Part shown: in pieces, positions 28,980-38,287 of the stretch
How positions within the stretch are numbered: the first letter of the stretch is position 1
Layout: each line of letters opens with the position of its first letter
NCBI GenBank assembly: GCA_934140005.1
Contig: CAKPBB010000005.1
Span: 9,131 to 73,130 of the forward strand
DNA from: an uncultured Clostridia bacterium
Lineage (GTDB): Bacteria; Bacillota; Clostridia; TANB77; CAG-508
Length of the DNA stretch: 64,000 bases
Direction: 5' to 3'
Notes under the pieces: generated by a model
What the model was told of the DNA's origin: nothing
The model's database searches: none
The model's input: the letters and a program-made list of their open reading frames with translations, nothing else
Made by a program: the position numbers and the translations under genes

Positions 28980-29016
28980 CAAATATGAAAAAGCTTTAAT
29001 TGCTCTTTCATATTTG
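28980..29016 (-). terminator. terminator of the ffh-rplS operon
   Basis: CAAATATGAAA-AGC / GCT-TTTCATATTTG inverted repeat directly after the rplS stop, with an A/T-rich tail on the minus strand. Confidence 0.7.
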
Positions 29017-29040
29017 AAAATTGTATATAAAATATATCAA

Positions 29041-29499
29041 TTATTTATTTTCTTCTGTTGCTGGTGTTTCTGCAACTGGAGCTTCTTCGGCTACAACTTC
29101 AGCTTCACCTGGAACAACTTCTTCTTTAACTATAACTTCTTTAGTTTCGATTCTTGCTCCAACTTTTTCTTTAGTTTTAGCAGCTTTTCCTACTCTATCT
29201 CTTAAGTAGTATAATTTAGCTCTTCTAGCTTTACCAACTCTTACTACTTCGATTTTTTCAATCATTGGAGAATGTACTAGGAATGTTTTTTCAACACCTA
29301 CGCCATAAGAAATTCTTCTTACTGTGAATGTAGCGTTAACTCCTCCACCTTGTTTTTTAATTATAATTCCTTCGAATACTTGGATTCTTTCTTTGTTTCC
29401 TTCTTTAATTCTAACATGAACTCTAACTGTGTTACCAATTCTAAGTTCTGGAATCTTATTTTTCATTTGCTCATGTTCTATAGATTTTAAAATATCCAT
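29041..29499 (-). CDS. rplS: 50S ribosomal protein L19
   Basis: Located at the 30S/50S interface. Residues 1-115 are a standard L19: [53 protein letters not shown] and [15 protein letters not shown] tail of about 35 residues follows, mostly Glu, Val, Ala and Pro, which is not part of the conserved fold. It is the last gene of the ylxM-ffh-rpsP-khpA-rimM-trmD-rplS operon. Confidence 0.97.
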   Translation of the reverse strand: MDILKSIEHEQMKNKIPELRIGNTVRVHVRIKEGNKERIQVFEGIIIKKQGGGVNATFTVRRISYGVGVEKTFLVHSPMIEKIEVVRVGKARRAKLYYLRDRVGKAAKTKEKVGARIETKEVIVKEEVVPGEAEVVAEEAPVAETPATEENK

Positions 29500-29528
29500 T
29501 TTCTTTCCTCCTTCTCTAAACTTTTATT

Positions 29529-30236
29529 TTATAAATCTCTTAAATATTTTTTGTCTTCATCAGTTAATTCTGCTTTTTCAAGCAGTTCAGGTCTCTTTCT
29601 AAAAGTTTCTTCTAGTGATTTTTTTCTTCTCCACTCATCAATATTTTTATGATTACCTGAAATTAAAACTTCTGGTACTTTCTCTCCTAAAAAAATTTCA
29701 GGACGAGTATATTGTGGATACTCCAACAAATCATTTGAAAAACTTTCTTCAGATTTTGAACCTTGCTTTAAAACACCATCTATATATCTTGAAACACTAT
29801 CTATTAAAACCATTGCTGGTAATTCTCCACCTGTTAATACATAATCTCCAATAGAGATTTCTTCATCAACAACTTTATCAATTACTCTTTGATCAATGCC
29901 TTCATAATGTCCACAAATAATAACTAAATGTTCTTCTTTTGCAAGTTCTTCAACTTTTTTTTGGGTTAAAGTAGTTCCTTTAGGTGACATATAAATTGTT
30001 TTTGTCTTCTCACTCTTCACTGAATTCCAAGCATCCCATACAACATCTGGTTTCATAAGCATTCCTGCTCCTCCACCATAAGGTGTATCATCAACTTTTT
30101 TATGCTTATCTTTTGAAAAATCTCTAATATTAGTTAAATTAAGTTCTAATAATTGATTTTTTAAAGCTCTTCCAATAATACTTTGTTTCATTGGTTCAAA
30201 CATTTCTGGAAAAAGAGTTAATACATCAAACTTCAT
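29529..30236 (-). CDS. trmD: tRNA (guanine37-N1)-methyltransferase
   Basis: Makes m1G37 in tRNAs reading CNN/CGG-type codons, preventing +1 frameshifting. 235 residues with the SPOUT trefoil-knot signatures: DTPYGGGAGMLMKPD, ICGHYEGIDQRV and ISIGDYVLTGGELPAM. The start overlaps the rimM stop by one base, implying coupling. Confidence 0.97.
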   Translation of the reverse strand: MKFDVLTLFPEMFEPMKQSIIGRALKNQLLELNLTNIRDFSKDKHKKVDDTPYGGGAGMLMKPDVVWDAWNSVKSEKTKTIYMSPKGTTLTQKKVEELAKEEHLVIICGHYEGIDQRVIDKVVDEEISIGDYVLTGGELPAMVLIDSVSRYIDGVLKQGSKSEESFSNDLLEYPQYTRPEIFLGEKVPEVLISGNHKNIDEWRRKKSLEETFRKRPELLEKAELTDEDKKYLRDL

Positions 30237-30742
30237 TATATAAGCCCCTCTATTATTTTTACAATTATTTTGCCATTCTTTAAATCAACACTTTTGATCA
30301 CATCAGATATTCCAGGTAGAAGAATTTGTTTACCGAGTTCATCTTTTACAACATAGATATCATTGCTACCTGTATTATAAATATCATCAACTTTTCCTAT
30401 GCAATTTCCTTCTTCTGTAAATACATCTAATCCAATCAAATCAGCTATGTAATAAGTACCTTCTTCTAAAGGTTCTAAATTTTTTCTATCAATTAGAATA
30501 TAACAATTTTTCAATTTTTCTGCTTCTTCTACTGAATCAATTCCTTTTAATTTTAAAATTACTTGATTTTTATGATAGCCAACTTTTTCAATTATAAATT
30601 CATTATTTGAATTTTTTTGTTTGATTAAAATTTTCTCTAATCTTTCAAATCTTGTAATATCATTAGTAAAAGGATTTACTTTTATTTCACCTTTTAGGCC
30701 TTTTACATTTACAATTTGTCCTAGTTCTAAATATGATTCCAT
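30236..30742 (-). CDS. rimM: ribosome maturation factor RimM
   Basis: 16S rRNA processing and 30S maturation factor, binding S19. 168 residues: N-terminal RimM domain (GQIVNVKGLKGEIKVNPFT) and C-terminal PRC barrel (YYIADLIGLDVFTEEG). Standard position between khpA and trmD. Confidence 0.95.
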   Translation of the reverse strand: MESYLELGQIVNVKGLKGEIKVNPFTNDITRFERLEKILIKQKNSNNEFIIEKVGYHKNQVILKLKGIDSVEEAEKLKNCYILIDRKNLEPLEEGTYYIADLIGLDVFTEEGNCIGKVDDIYNTGSNDIYVVKDELGKQILLPGISDVIKSVDLKNGKIIVKIIEGLI

Positions 30743-30751
30743 ATTATCACC

Positions 30752-30982
30752 TTAATCTACAAATTCAACTGTTATTTTTTTATGTTCTTTAACAGCAACA
30801 GCTTTCATAACTGTACGAATAGATTTAGCCATTTTACCTTGTTTTCCAATAACTTTACCCATATCGCTTTTAGCAACTTTTACTTCATAACAAATAGATT
30901 TTTCATTATTTTTTTCTGTAATTGATACATCTTCTGGAATATCAACTAGATTTTTTATTACTATTTCAAGTAATTCTTTCAT
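30752..30982 (-). CDS. khpA: KH-domain RNA-binding protein KhpA
   Basis: Small RNA-binding protein, 76 residues, with a KH domain containing the GxxG loop GKQGKMAKS. In Gram-positive bacteria KhpA acts with KhpB/EloR on cell elongation and RNA binding. Standard place between rpsP and rimM. Confidence 0.95.
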   Translation of the reverse strand: MKELLEIVIKNLVDIPEDVSITEKNNEKSICYEVKVAKSDMGKVIGKQGKMAKSIRTVMKAVAVKEHKKITVEFVD

Positions 30983-31005
30983 AAATAACCCCTCTTTCGT
31001 TATGA

Positions 31006-31242
31006 CTATTTTGCAGCTTTTTCGATTAAAGCTTTTACAGTGTCTGTAGGTTTAGCTCCGTTTTTAATCCATGTAGCAACTTTTTCATTATCTAATACAA
31101 CTGTTGCTGGATCTGTCATAGGATTGTATGTTCCTATTTTCTCAATAATTTTTCCATCTCTTGAGCTCTTTGAATCTGCAACAACTATATGATAAAATGG
31201 AGCTTTTTTCTTTCCTACTCTTTGTAATCTTATTTTTACCAT
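31006..31242 (-). CDS. rpsP: 30S ribosomal protein S16
   Basis: 78 residues, standard length, with [20 protein letters not shown] and the GTYNPMTDP segment. The start at MVKIRL is set by TAGGAGGTG at optimal spacing; an in-frame upstream start exists at 31251. Confidence 0.97.
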   Translation of the reverse strand: MVKIRLQRVGKKKAPFYHIVVADSKSSRDGKIIEKIGTYNPMTDPATVVLDNEKVATWIKNGAKPTDTVKALIEKAAK

Positions 31243-31303
31243 AAAATTCACCTCCTAAAAAATCTTTATATATAAAAACTTCATAATGAAATTAGTAATA
31301 TAA

Positions 31304-32677
31304 CTACTTTAAATCTTTTAATTTAGATATATCTATATCATCCAAATTATCTAAATTCATATTTTTCATCATTTTCTTCATAGCACCTTTATTAGAAGTC
31401 ATTTCCTTCATCATTTTTTGTGTCATTTCAAATGATTTCATAAATTTATTTATTTGTTCAACTGTTGTTCCACTACCTTTTGCAATTCTTAAACGTCTAC
31501 TTCCATTTAATATTTTAGGATTTCTACGTTCTTCTTGTGTCATTGAACAAATAATTGCTTCAATTTTCACAAATTCTTTATCATCAATTTTTACATCTTT
31601 CAATTGATTCATACCAGGAATCAATTTTAATATTGATGAAAAAGAACCCATTTTTTTCATTTGACGTAGTTGAACTAAATAATCATCTAAATCAAACCCT
31701 TGCTTGCGCATTTTCTTTTCAAGTTTAGCAGCTTCTTCCATATCAAATGTTTCTTCTGCTTTTTCTATAATAGAAAGTACATCACCCATTCCTAATATTC
31801 TTGATGCCATTCTTTCTGGATGGAATACTTCAATATCACTAAGTTTTTCACCTGTTGCAATAAATTTGATTGGTCTACCTGTAACTTTTTTTACAGATAA
31901 TGCTGCACCACCTCTTGTATCACCATCTAATTTTGTAAGAACTAAACCATCAATTCCTAATTCATCGTTAAATGTTTGTGCAATATTTACAGCATCTTGA
32001 CCTGTCATTGAATCAACAACAAGTAGTACTTCATGTGGTTTAACATTTTTCTTTAAATCTTTTAGCTCTTGCATAAGAGCTTCATCAATTTGCAAACGAC
32101 CGGCTGTATCTATGATTACAACATCATTTAGTTTTGATATTGCTTGAGATATCGCTTGTCTTGCAATAACACTTACATTTTTTTCGCTTTCATTAGCAAA
32201 AACTGGAATATCTAATTGTTTACCTACAACTTGTAATTGCTTAATTGCTGCTGGTCTATAAACATCACATGCAACAAGTAATGGTTTTTTACCTTGTTTT
32301 CTTATAACATTTGCTAGCTTACCAGCAGTAGTTGTTTTACCAGAACCTTGTAAACCCACTAGCATTATAATAGTTGGTGGATTAGGAGTAAAATTTATTC
32401 TTGATTCTTCTCCTCCAAGTAATTTTACTAACTCATCTTTTACAATTTTAATAACTTGTTGTCCTGGAGTTAATGATTTAAGTACATCTTGACCTAAGGC
32501 TTTCTCTTCTATAACTTTGATAAAATCTTTAACAATTTTATAGTTAACATCAGCTTCAAGTAAAGCTAATTTTACTTCACGTAAAACTTCTTTTAAATCA
32601 CTTTCTGTGATTCTTGCTTTTCCTCTTAATTTTCTTGTAATATCTTGTAATCTAGAAGATAGTCCTTCAAAAGCCAT
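31304..32677 (-). CDS. ffh: signal recognition particle protein Ffh
   Basis: Binds signal sequences at the ribosome and delivers them to FtsY/SecYEG as part of the SRP. 457 residues: N domain, G domain (VGLQGSGKTTTAGKLA; DTAGRLQIDEALM; TKLDGDTRGGAA) and a short methionine-containing M domain at the C-terminus. The start is MAFEGL after GAGAGG. It follows ylxM, the usual Firmicutes pair. Confidence 0.97.
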   Translation of the reverse strand: MAFEGLSSRLQDITRKLRGKARITESDLKEVLREVKLALLEADVNYKIVKDFIKVIEEKALGQDVLKSLTPGQQVIKIVKDELVKLLGGEESRINFTPNPPTIIMLVGLQGSGKTTTAGKLANVIRKQGKKPLLVACDVYRPAAIKQLQVVGKQLDIPVFANESEKNVSVIARQAISQAISKLNDVVIIDTAGRLQIDEALMQELKDLKKNVKPHEVLLVVDSMTGQDAVNIAQTFNDELGIDGLVLTKLDGDTRGGAALSVKKVTGRPIKFIATGEKLSDIEVFHPERMASRILGMGDVLSIIEKAEETFDMEEAAKLEKKMRKQGFDLDDYLVQLRQMKKMGSFSSILKLIPGMNQLKDVKIDDKEFVKIEAIICSMTQEERRNPKILNGSRRLRIAKGSGTTVEQINKFMKSFEMTQKMMKEMTSNKGAMKKMMKNMNLDNLDDIDISKLKDLK

Positions 32678-32697
32678 TTGCAATTACCTCTCTTTTC

Positions 32698-33045
32698 TTA
32701 AACTAAACAATTTAATTTACTTTTTACATCTTCAAGAATTCTTGCAATTTCTTTATCTGATGTGTTTTCTTTTATTTTTGTGATTTCTGATAAAATACTT
32801 GCAATTTTTTCTTCTTGCATTAGCGTTTTTTTCATAATTCCTAGCTTTTCTTCATATTCAAAAAGCTTGCTTTCTCCCTTCTTCAGATTATCTCTAACTG
32901 CTTGCCTTGTAATATTTGCATTTTCAGCTATTTCTGATAAAGATAAATCATTATTGTAGTAGTCATCTAACATCTGATATTGTTTTTCAGTTAAAAGCTT
33001 GCCATAAGTTTCTAAAAGAATACTTATTTGAACTGTTTTTTCCAT
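32698..33045 (-). CDS. ylxM: YlxM family helix-turn-helix protein
   Basis: Small protein upstream of ffh in Firmicutes, with an SRP-associated helix-turn-helix (LLTEKQYQMLDDYYNNDLSLS, NANITRQAVRDNLKK). 115 residues. It probably modulates SRP RNA or ffh expression; the exact role is not established. It begins the operon. Confidence 0.93.
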   Translation of the reverse strand: MEKTVQISILLETYGKLLTEKQYQMLDDYYNNDLSLSEIAENANITRQAVRDNLKKGESKLFEYEEKLGIMKKTLMQEEKIASILSEITKIKENTSDKEIARILEDVKSKLNCLV

Positions 33046-33132
33046 TTGACCACTCCTTAAAATGTAATGCTATTATACTTTACACTATTTTTATACAAAT
33101 GTCAAGTATTTTTACTTTATTTTTCACAAAAA

Positions 33133-33172
33133 TATAGAGATAACAATTATTTTAAGAATTGTCATCTCTATC
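33133..33172 (-). terminator. terminator after tsaE
   Basis: ATAGAGATGACAATT / AATTGTTATCTCTAT imperfect stem followed by ATTTTTG on the minus strand, just downstream of the tsaE stop. Confidence 0.75.
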
Positions 33173-33184
33173 AAATCTTTATAA

Positions 33185-33625
33185 TTAAATTTCTATATTT
33201 ATATTTCCTATATTTTCAATTTTAATTATTCTTCTATTTTCATTTACATTATCTCTAGAGAACTCTAATTTCAAATATTTTTTAGGAATATAGCCTTCCA
33301 GCATTTCTCCCCATTCTATTATACTAGCTCCCTTTTCAAAATATTCTTCACCGCCTATTGCAAAAAATTCATCAATATCCGCTAAACGGTATAAATCAAA
33401 ATGAAATATTTTTAATTTTTCCGTATCATATTCATTTACTATTGTAAATGTAGGACTAGAAATTTCATTTTGTAATCCAAAATAACTTAAAATTCCTTCT
33501 GTCAATTTTGTTTTTCCAGATCCTAAATCTCCCAAAAGTATGATTATATCGCCTCTTTTTAATTGTGAAGCAATTTTTTGTCCTAGTTTTATTGTATCCA
33601 TTTCTGAATTTGATATATATTCCAT
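33185..33625 (-). CDS. tsaE: tRNA t6A synthesis ATPase TsaE
   Basis: ATPase component of the t6A complex with TsaB (at 22465 in this window) and TsaD. 146 residues with Walker A LLGDLGSGKTKLTEGI, SSPTFTIVNEY and the acidic C-terminal region. It is separate from tsaB here, while in some genomes they are adjacent. Confidence 0.94.
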   Translation of the reverse strand: MEYISNSEMDTIKLGQKIASQLKRGDIIILLGDLGSGKTKLTEGILSYFGLQNEISSPTFTIVNEYDTEKLKIFHFDLYRLADIDEFFAIGGEEYFEKGASIIEWGEMLEGYIPKKYLKLEFSRDNVNENRRIIKIENIGNINIEI

Positions 33626-33753
33626 TTTTTCTCCAATCTATTTTGAATTTCTTACATATTATAACATAATGTAAATAAATTTACTAGATTCTAGTTATAT
33701 TTTTATTATCTGCCAATTATTTTTGCATTTCAACAATTTCATAAAATTTATCA

Positions 33754-33782
33754 TTGTAAAGTTTTATTATTTAGTATACAAT
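33754..33782 (+). promoter_or_regulatory. promoter of the DUF4358-like gene
   Basis: TTGTAA and TACAAT with a 17-base spacer, about 20 bases before the AGGAGG-like site of the gene at 33801. Confidence 0.6.
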
Positions 33783-33800
33783 AATTATGGAGGTATTAAT

Positions 33801-34379
33801 ATGAAAAAGAAAAATTTAATTATTTGTGCAGTTATAGTTTTAATCGTACTAGCTGTAATCATTGGTATTGCTGTAAAATCTAATAACAATGGAACTATAA
33901 AAATAGAATCTACAGCAAATATGAAAAATTTAATAGATTCCATTTATAAAAATGCAAATGTTGAATTACCAAGTTTAGAAACAAATGAAATTGATATGTC
34001 TGATAATTATACAGTTTCAACTTACACTGGTTCCCAAGACAATAGTAATATCGAATCAATTATTGTTTCTGAACCTTTAATAAGTTCACAAGCTTATTCT
34101 TTGGTTGTTATGAAATTAAAAAATTCAGCTGATGTTGAAAAAGTAAAACAAAATATTTATGATAATGTCAACATGAGTAAATGGATTTGTGTTTCAGCTG
34201 AAAAATTGTATATTACAAATTATAATAATATAGTTTTTTATGTAATGTCTGACGAAGACTTGGCACAACCAGTTTACACTGCTTTTAAAGCTTATGTAAA
34301 TAATAAAAACGGTTCTGAATTAGAAAAATCAGAAAATTTAGATTATGAGCTTCCAGATGAAATGCTTGTAGTAGAATAA
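33801..34379 (+). CDS. DUF4358-like membrane-anchored protein
   Basis: 192 residues, start MKKKNLIICAVIVLIVLAV after TGGAGG. One N-terminal hydrophobic segment anchors it (no lipobox seen), then a soluble domain outside the membrane. The pattern, including the conserved-looking SSQAYSLVVMKLKN and MSDEDLAQPVYTAFKAYV, matches what I recall of DUF4358, whose role is unknown. Next to the MBOAT/DHHW pair, but with a terminator in between. Confidence 0.6.
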   Translation: MKKKNLIICAVIVLIVLAVIIGIAVKSNNNGTIKIESTANMKNLIDSIYKNANVELPSLETNEIDMSDNYTVSTYTGSQDNSNIESIIVSEPLISSQAYSLVVMKLKNSADVEKVKQNIYDNVNMSKWICVSAEKLYITNYNNIVFYVMSDEDLAQPVYTAFKAYVNNKNGSELEKSENLDYELPDEMLVVE

Positions 34380-34385
34380 TTTTAG

Positions 34386-34418
34386 CAAATAGGCATTGAT
34401 TATCTTCATGCCTATTTT
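34386..34418 (+). terminator. terminator after the DUF4358-like gene
   Basis: AAATAGGCAT / ATGCCTATTT stem followed by TTTA-rich sequence on the plus strand. Confidence 0.8.
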
Positions 34419-34456
34419 TATTTATATAACAAAATCAATAACTGAAAGGATTTCTT

Positions 34457-35845
34457 ATGGTTTTTACAAGTATTAGTTTTCTATATTATTTTTTACCAAT
34501 TGTGTTAATAACATATTTTATATTACCAAATAAATTTAAAAATTTTGTATTACTTGTATTTTCACTTATATTTTATTTTTGTGGTGAACCCAAATACATT
34601 CTACTAATGATTTTAGAAAGTATTATTGCTTACATTTCCGCTATACTTATAGAGAAAAAAAATAGCAAATTTTTATTTTTTTGTACAGTATTGATACATA
34701 TCTTTTTATTAGGTATTTTCAAATACTCTAATTTTATACTTTCAAATATAAATAATTTATTTAATATAAATATCCCATATCTAAATATTATATTACCTAT
34801 TGGAATTTCTTTTTATACTTTTCAAATAATCAGTTATGAAGCTGATGTGTATGCAAAAAAAGTTAAGGCTCAAAAAAGTTTTATGAAATTAGCAACTTAC
34901 ATATTCTTATTTCCACAACTAATTGCTGGTCCTATTGTTCGTTACGAGACAATTGCAAACGAATTAGATAATAGAAAAACATCTATTGAAGACTTTGCTA
35001 CTGGTGCAAATCGTTTTACAATAGGTTTATCCAAAAAAGTTATTATTGCAAATTCATTAGGAGAATTATGTAATATACTTTCTAGTTCAACTGAAAAAAC
35101 TATTTTATTATATTGGATATTTGCAATTAGTTATATGTTACAAATTTATTTTGACTTTTCTGGATATTCTGATATAGCAATCGGTCTAGGTAGAATCTTT
35201 GGATTTCATTTTCCAGAAAATTTCAATTATCCTTATACAGCAACAAGCATTACAGATTTTTGGAGAAAATGGCATATTTCATTAAGTTCATGGTTTAGAG
35301 ATTATGTCTATATTCCTTTAGGTGGAAATCGTAAAGGAATGAAAATTCAAATTAGAAATATTCTTATTGTTTGGACATTAACTGGTATATGGCATGGTGC
35401 TAACTGGAATTTTGTTGTCTGGGGATTGATGTTTGGAATTATACTAATTATAGAAAAATTTATAATTGGTAAATATTTAGATAAACTTCCTACAATAATT
35501 AAAAGATTATATACTTTGTTTATTGTTATGATAAGCTTCGTTATTTTTCAAGCTGAAAATTTAAAACAAGCTTTTTCATTGGTTAAAGGATTATTGGGAT
35601 TAAATGAAAAGATTTTCTTTAATTCGTTCATTTTGTACTATTTAAAAGGTTATATATTTGTTTTGATTTTAGGAATAATATTTGCCACACCAATTTTACA
35701 AAAAATTTGGATAAAATTACAAAATAGTAAATTAAATAAAATATTGAACTTTATTCAACCATTTTGTATGATAATACTATTGCTACTTGTCACTACTTTT
35801 CTTGTTGATAATTCATACAATCCATTTTTATATTTTAGATTTTAG
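34457..35845 (+). CDS. MBOAT-family O-acyltransferase
   Basis: Membrane acyltransferase of the AlgI/DltB/PatA superfamily that transfers acyl groups to an extracytoplasmic polysaccharide or teichoic acid. 462 residues, about ten to twelve hydrophobic helices. Hallmark motifs are DFWRKWHISLSSWFRDYVYIPLG and the catalytic His in TGIWHGANWNFVVWG. Directly upstream of a DHHW protein, the usual partner that completes transfer. Substrate unknown. Confidence 0.92.
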   Translation: MVFTSISFLYYFLPIVLITYFILPNKFKNFVLLVFSLIFYFCGEPKYILLMILESIIAYISAILIEKKNSKFLFFCTVLIHIFLLGIFKYSNFILSNINNLFNINIPYLNIILPIGISFYTFQIISYEADVYAKKVKAQKSFMKLATYIFLFPQLIAGPIVRYETIANELDNRKTSIEDFATGANRFTIGLSKKVIIANSLGELCNILSSSTEKTILLYWIFAISYMLQIYFDFSGYSDIAIGLGRIFGFHFPENFNYPYTATSITDFWRKWHISLSSWFRDYVYIPLGGNRKGMKIQIRNILIVWTLTGIWHGANWNFVVWGLMFGIILIIEKFIIGKYLDKLPTIIKRLYTLFIVMISFVIFQAENLKQAFSLVKGLLGLNEKIFFNSFILYYLKGYIFVLILGIIFATPILQKIWIKLQNSKLNKILNFIQPFCMIILLLLVTTFLVDNSYNPFLYFRF

Positions 35846-35854
35846 GAGTAATTT

Positions 35855-36937
35855 ATGAATAACAAACACAAAAATATTATAACAACAGTATTATTTACTT
35901 TTTTCTTTTGTATAATGTTTATTTTTAATATTGTGAAAAGTGATGAAAAAGTTTCTATTTCAGAAAGAAGAAATTTAACACAATTTCCTAGTTTTTCGTA
36001 TAAAAGCCTATTTGATGGTACTTTTTTCAATAAATTTGATAGCTATGCAACAGACCAATTTGTAGAAAGAGAAAGTTTTAGAAAAGCTAAAGTCAATTTA
36101 GATTTAATGTTTAAACATAATTATCATGATATTTATGTTTATAATAAATATTTAGTAGAACAACTATATCCTTTTTCTGAAAAATCTTTACTAAATTTGA
36201 CTACAAAAATTTCAAAGATAAAAGATTTATATTTAAAAGATAATAATATATATTTTTCTATTATTCCAGACAAGAATTACTTTGTAAATAATGGAAATTT
36301 AAAAATTGATTATAGTCTGCTAGAGAAAAAAATGTGTGATAATCTATCTTTCGCAAATTATATAAATATTTTTGATAAATTAAACTTATCTGATTATTAT
36401 AAAACTGATAGTCATTGGAAAAGTGAAAATTTAGAAATTATTGCAAGTACTTTATTAAACTCAATGAACAATAATGAAGTAATCCCAAATAGTTATGCAA
36501 GTTCAGTTTCTGATTTCAAAGGTGTATATGCAAGTAGATTGCCTATAAAAACAGATTATGACGAAATTAAAATAATAAACAATAATTATATTGAAAATGC
36601 AATTGTATTTAATCCAATAAAAAATGAATATTCTAAAATCTATAATTATAATAAATTAAAAAGTCTTGATAAATATGATATCTACCTTTCTGGTGCTGAA
36701 CCATTACTTACAATTACAAGCTCACTTGCATCTACTGAAAAAGAATTAATTATATTTCGTGATTCCTTTGGAAGTAGCTTAACACCATGGCTAATTTTAG
36801 CTTACAAAAATATCACATTAGTTGATACAAGATACATTTCACCAGTATTATTAAAAGACTATATAGATTTTGAAAACGCTGATATTTTATTCTTATATAG
36901 CTCAACTATTATCAATAATAGCTATACTTTAAAGTAA
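35855..36937 (+). CDS. DHHW-family (SGNH-like) acyltransferase partner
   Basis: 360 residues with one N-terminal membrane anchor (residues about 5-30) and a long extracytoplasmic region. The signature IIPDKNYF, then YKTDSHWK (the DxxHW-type catalytic core) and LIIFRDSFGSSLTPWL (SGNH-like Ser block) identify an AlgJ/AlgX-type protein. It starts 9 bases after the MBOAT gene and is translated together with it. A terminator closes the pair. Confidence 0.88.
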   Translation: MNNKHKNIITTVLFTFFFCIMFIFNIVKSDEKVSISERRNLTQFPSFSYKSLFDGTFFNKFDSYATDQFVERESFRKAKVNLDLMFKHNYHDIYVYNKYLVEQLYPFSEKSLLNLTTKISKIKDLYLKDNNIYFSIIPDKNYFVNNGNLKIDYSLLEKKMCDNLSFANYINIFDKLNLSDYYKTDSHWKSENLEIIASTLLNSMNNNEVIPNSYASSVSDFKGVYASRLPIKTDYDEIKIINNNYIENAIVFNPIKNEYSKIYNYNKLKSLDKYDIYLSGAEPLLTITSSLASTEKELIIFRDSFGSSLTPWLILAYKNITLVDTRYISPVLLKDYIDFENADILFLYSSTIINNSYTLK

Positions 36938-36956
36938 AAGTTCTAGCTATTACAAT

Positions 36957-36986
36957 TTAAAGATGGAATTTAATTTCCATCTTTAT
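36957..36986. terminator. bidirectional terminator between the DHHW and folC genes
   Basis: AAAGATGGAA / TTCCATCTTT repeat between convergent genes. The folC stop codon lies inside the stem. Confidence 0.8.
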
Positions 36987-38262
36987 TCTTCTTTATTAGA
37001 TTTACAACATCTCCATATACATAAAAACTACCAATTACAAAATAAACAGTATCATCTTTTTGTTGCATACTATTTGCTATTGCTTCATCTAATTCATATT
37101 TATAAATTCTATTTTTTTCTATATTTTCACTCATACAATTATATAATTCTTCTTTTGTTGTATATCTTTCTACATCATTGCCAGAAGTCATAATAAATAT
37201 TGCTTCTCTATCTTTTGATAATAATTCTAGCATCTTTTTATAGTCTTTTCTATTTAATATAGATACTATATAAACTCTTTTTCTATTTGAATAATACATA
37301 TTTATTGTATCTAGTAAATTTATTATTGCAGGCTCATTATGTGCACCATCAAAAATAATTTCTGGATTACTATTTAATTTTTCTAATCTTCCCTTATGAA
37401 TTACTGTACTTAATCCTTCTAATATACTAGTATCAGTTATTTTATATCCATAGTTTCTTATAATCTTAATTGCTTCAATACAAATACTTGCATTTTTTAT
37501 TTGTGCTCTTCCTTTTAAATTTATTTTTATGTCTTTCATATCCTTATAATTAAAATATTGAAAATTTTCATCAAATCTATAGCTAGATATGTCATTATTA
37601 CTTATAATATGAAGTTTATTATTTTTACTATTACATGTTCTAATAAATACATCATTCACATCTTTTTCTTGTTCAAATATTACCGTTTGTGAATCATCTT
37701 TAATTATACCTGCTTTTTGTACTGCAATTTCAGGCAATGTTTTCCCTAAAATATTAAGATGGTCATAACCTATTGATGTAATTATTGAAACTAGTGGTTT
37801 ACTTATAATATTAGTACAATCATATAATCCACCTAATCCTGTTTCTAAAACAACAAAATCTACATTATTTCTGTAAAAATACAATAAAGCCATTGTTGTT
37901 TCTAATTCAAATAGTGTAATATCAACCTCTTCTATTTTATTATATTCTTCAATTAGTGGTTGTAACTCTTTAATTATATTTGCCATTTCTTCATCTGAAA
38001 TTTCTACACCATTTATGCTTATTCTTTCATTATATCTTACCAAGTGTGGTGATAAAAATTTTCCAACTTTATAGCCTTGCTTTTCCAAAATATTAGCCAT
38101 CATTTCTGTACAACTACCTTTTCCATTTGTTCCAGCAATATGGATAAATTTCATTTGTTGTTCAAAGTTATTAAATTTTTTCATAAAAAATTCCATAGCT
38201 TTTAATGATGGATTCTTTGTACCTTTAAAAAAATTATTTAAATATTCATCTATATTTAGCAT
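36970..38262 (-). CDS. folC: folylpolyglutamate synthase / dihydrofolate synthase
   Basis: Adds glutamates to folates, retaining them in the cell; bifunctional members also make dihydrofolate. 430 residues with the Mur-ligase layout: IAGTNGKGS P-loop near residue 43, ETGLGGLYDCTN and the FDGAHNEPA segment. Closest gene upstream is the broken LysR. Substrate split between FPGS and DHFS not resolvable. Confidence 0.95.
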   Translation of the reverse strand: MLNIDEYLNNFFKGTKNPSLKAMEFFMKKFNNFEQQMKFIHIAGTNGKGSCTEMMANILEKQGYKVGKFLSPHLVRYNERISINGVEISDEEMANIIKELQPLIEEYNKIEEVDITLFELETTMALLYFYRNNVDFVVLETGLGGLYDCTNIISKPLVSIITSIGYDHLNILGKTLPEIAVQKAGIIKDDSQTVIFEQEKDVNDVFIRTCNSKNNKLHIISNNDISSYRFDENFQYFNYKDMKDIKINLKGRAQIKNASICIEAIKIIRNYGYKITDTSILEGLSTVIHKGRLEKLNSNPEIIFDGAHNEPAIINLLDTINMYYSNRKRVYIVSILNRKDYKKMLELLSKDREAIFIMTSGNDVERYTTKEELYNCMSENIEKNRIYKYELDEAIANSMQQKDDTVYFVIGSFYVYGDVVNLIKKNKDGN

Positions 38263-38287
38263 TATTCTCTTCCTTAAACATTTTATA

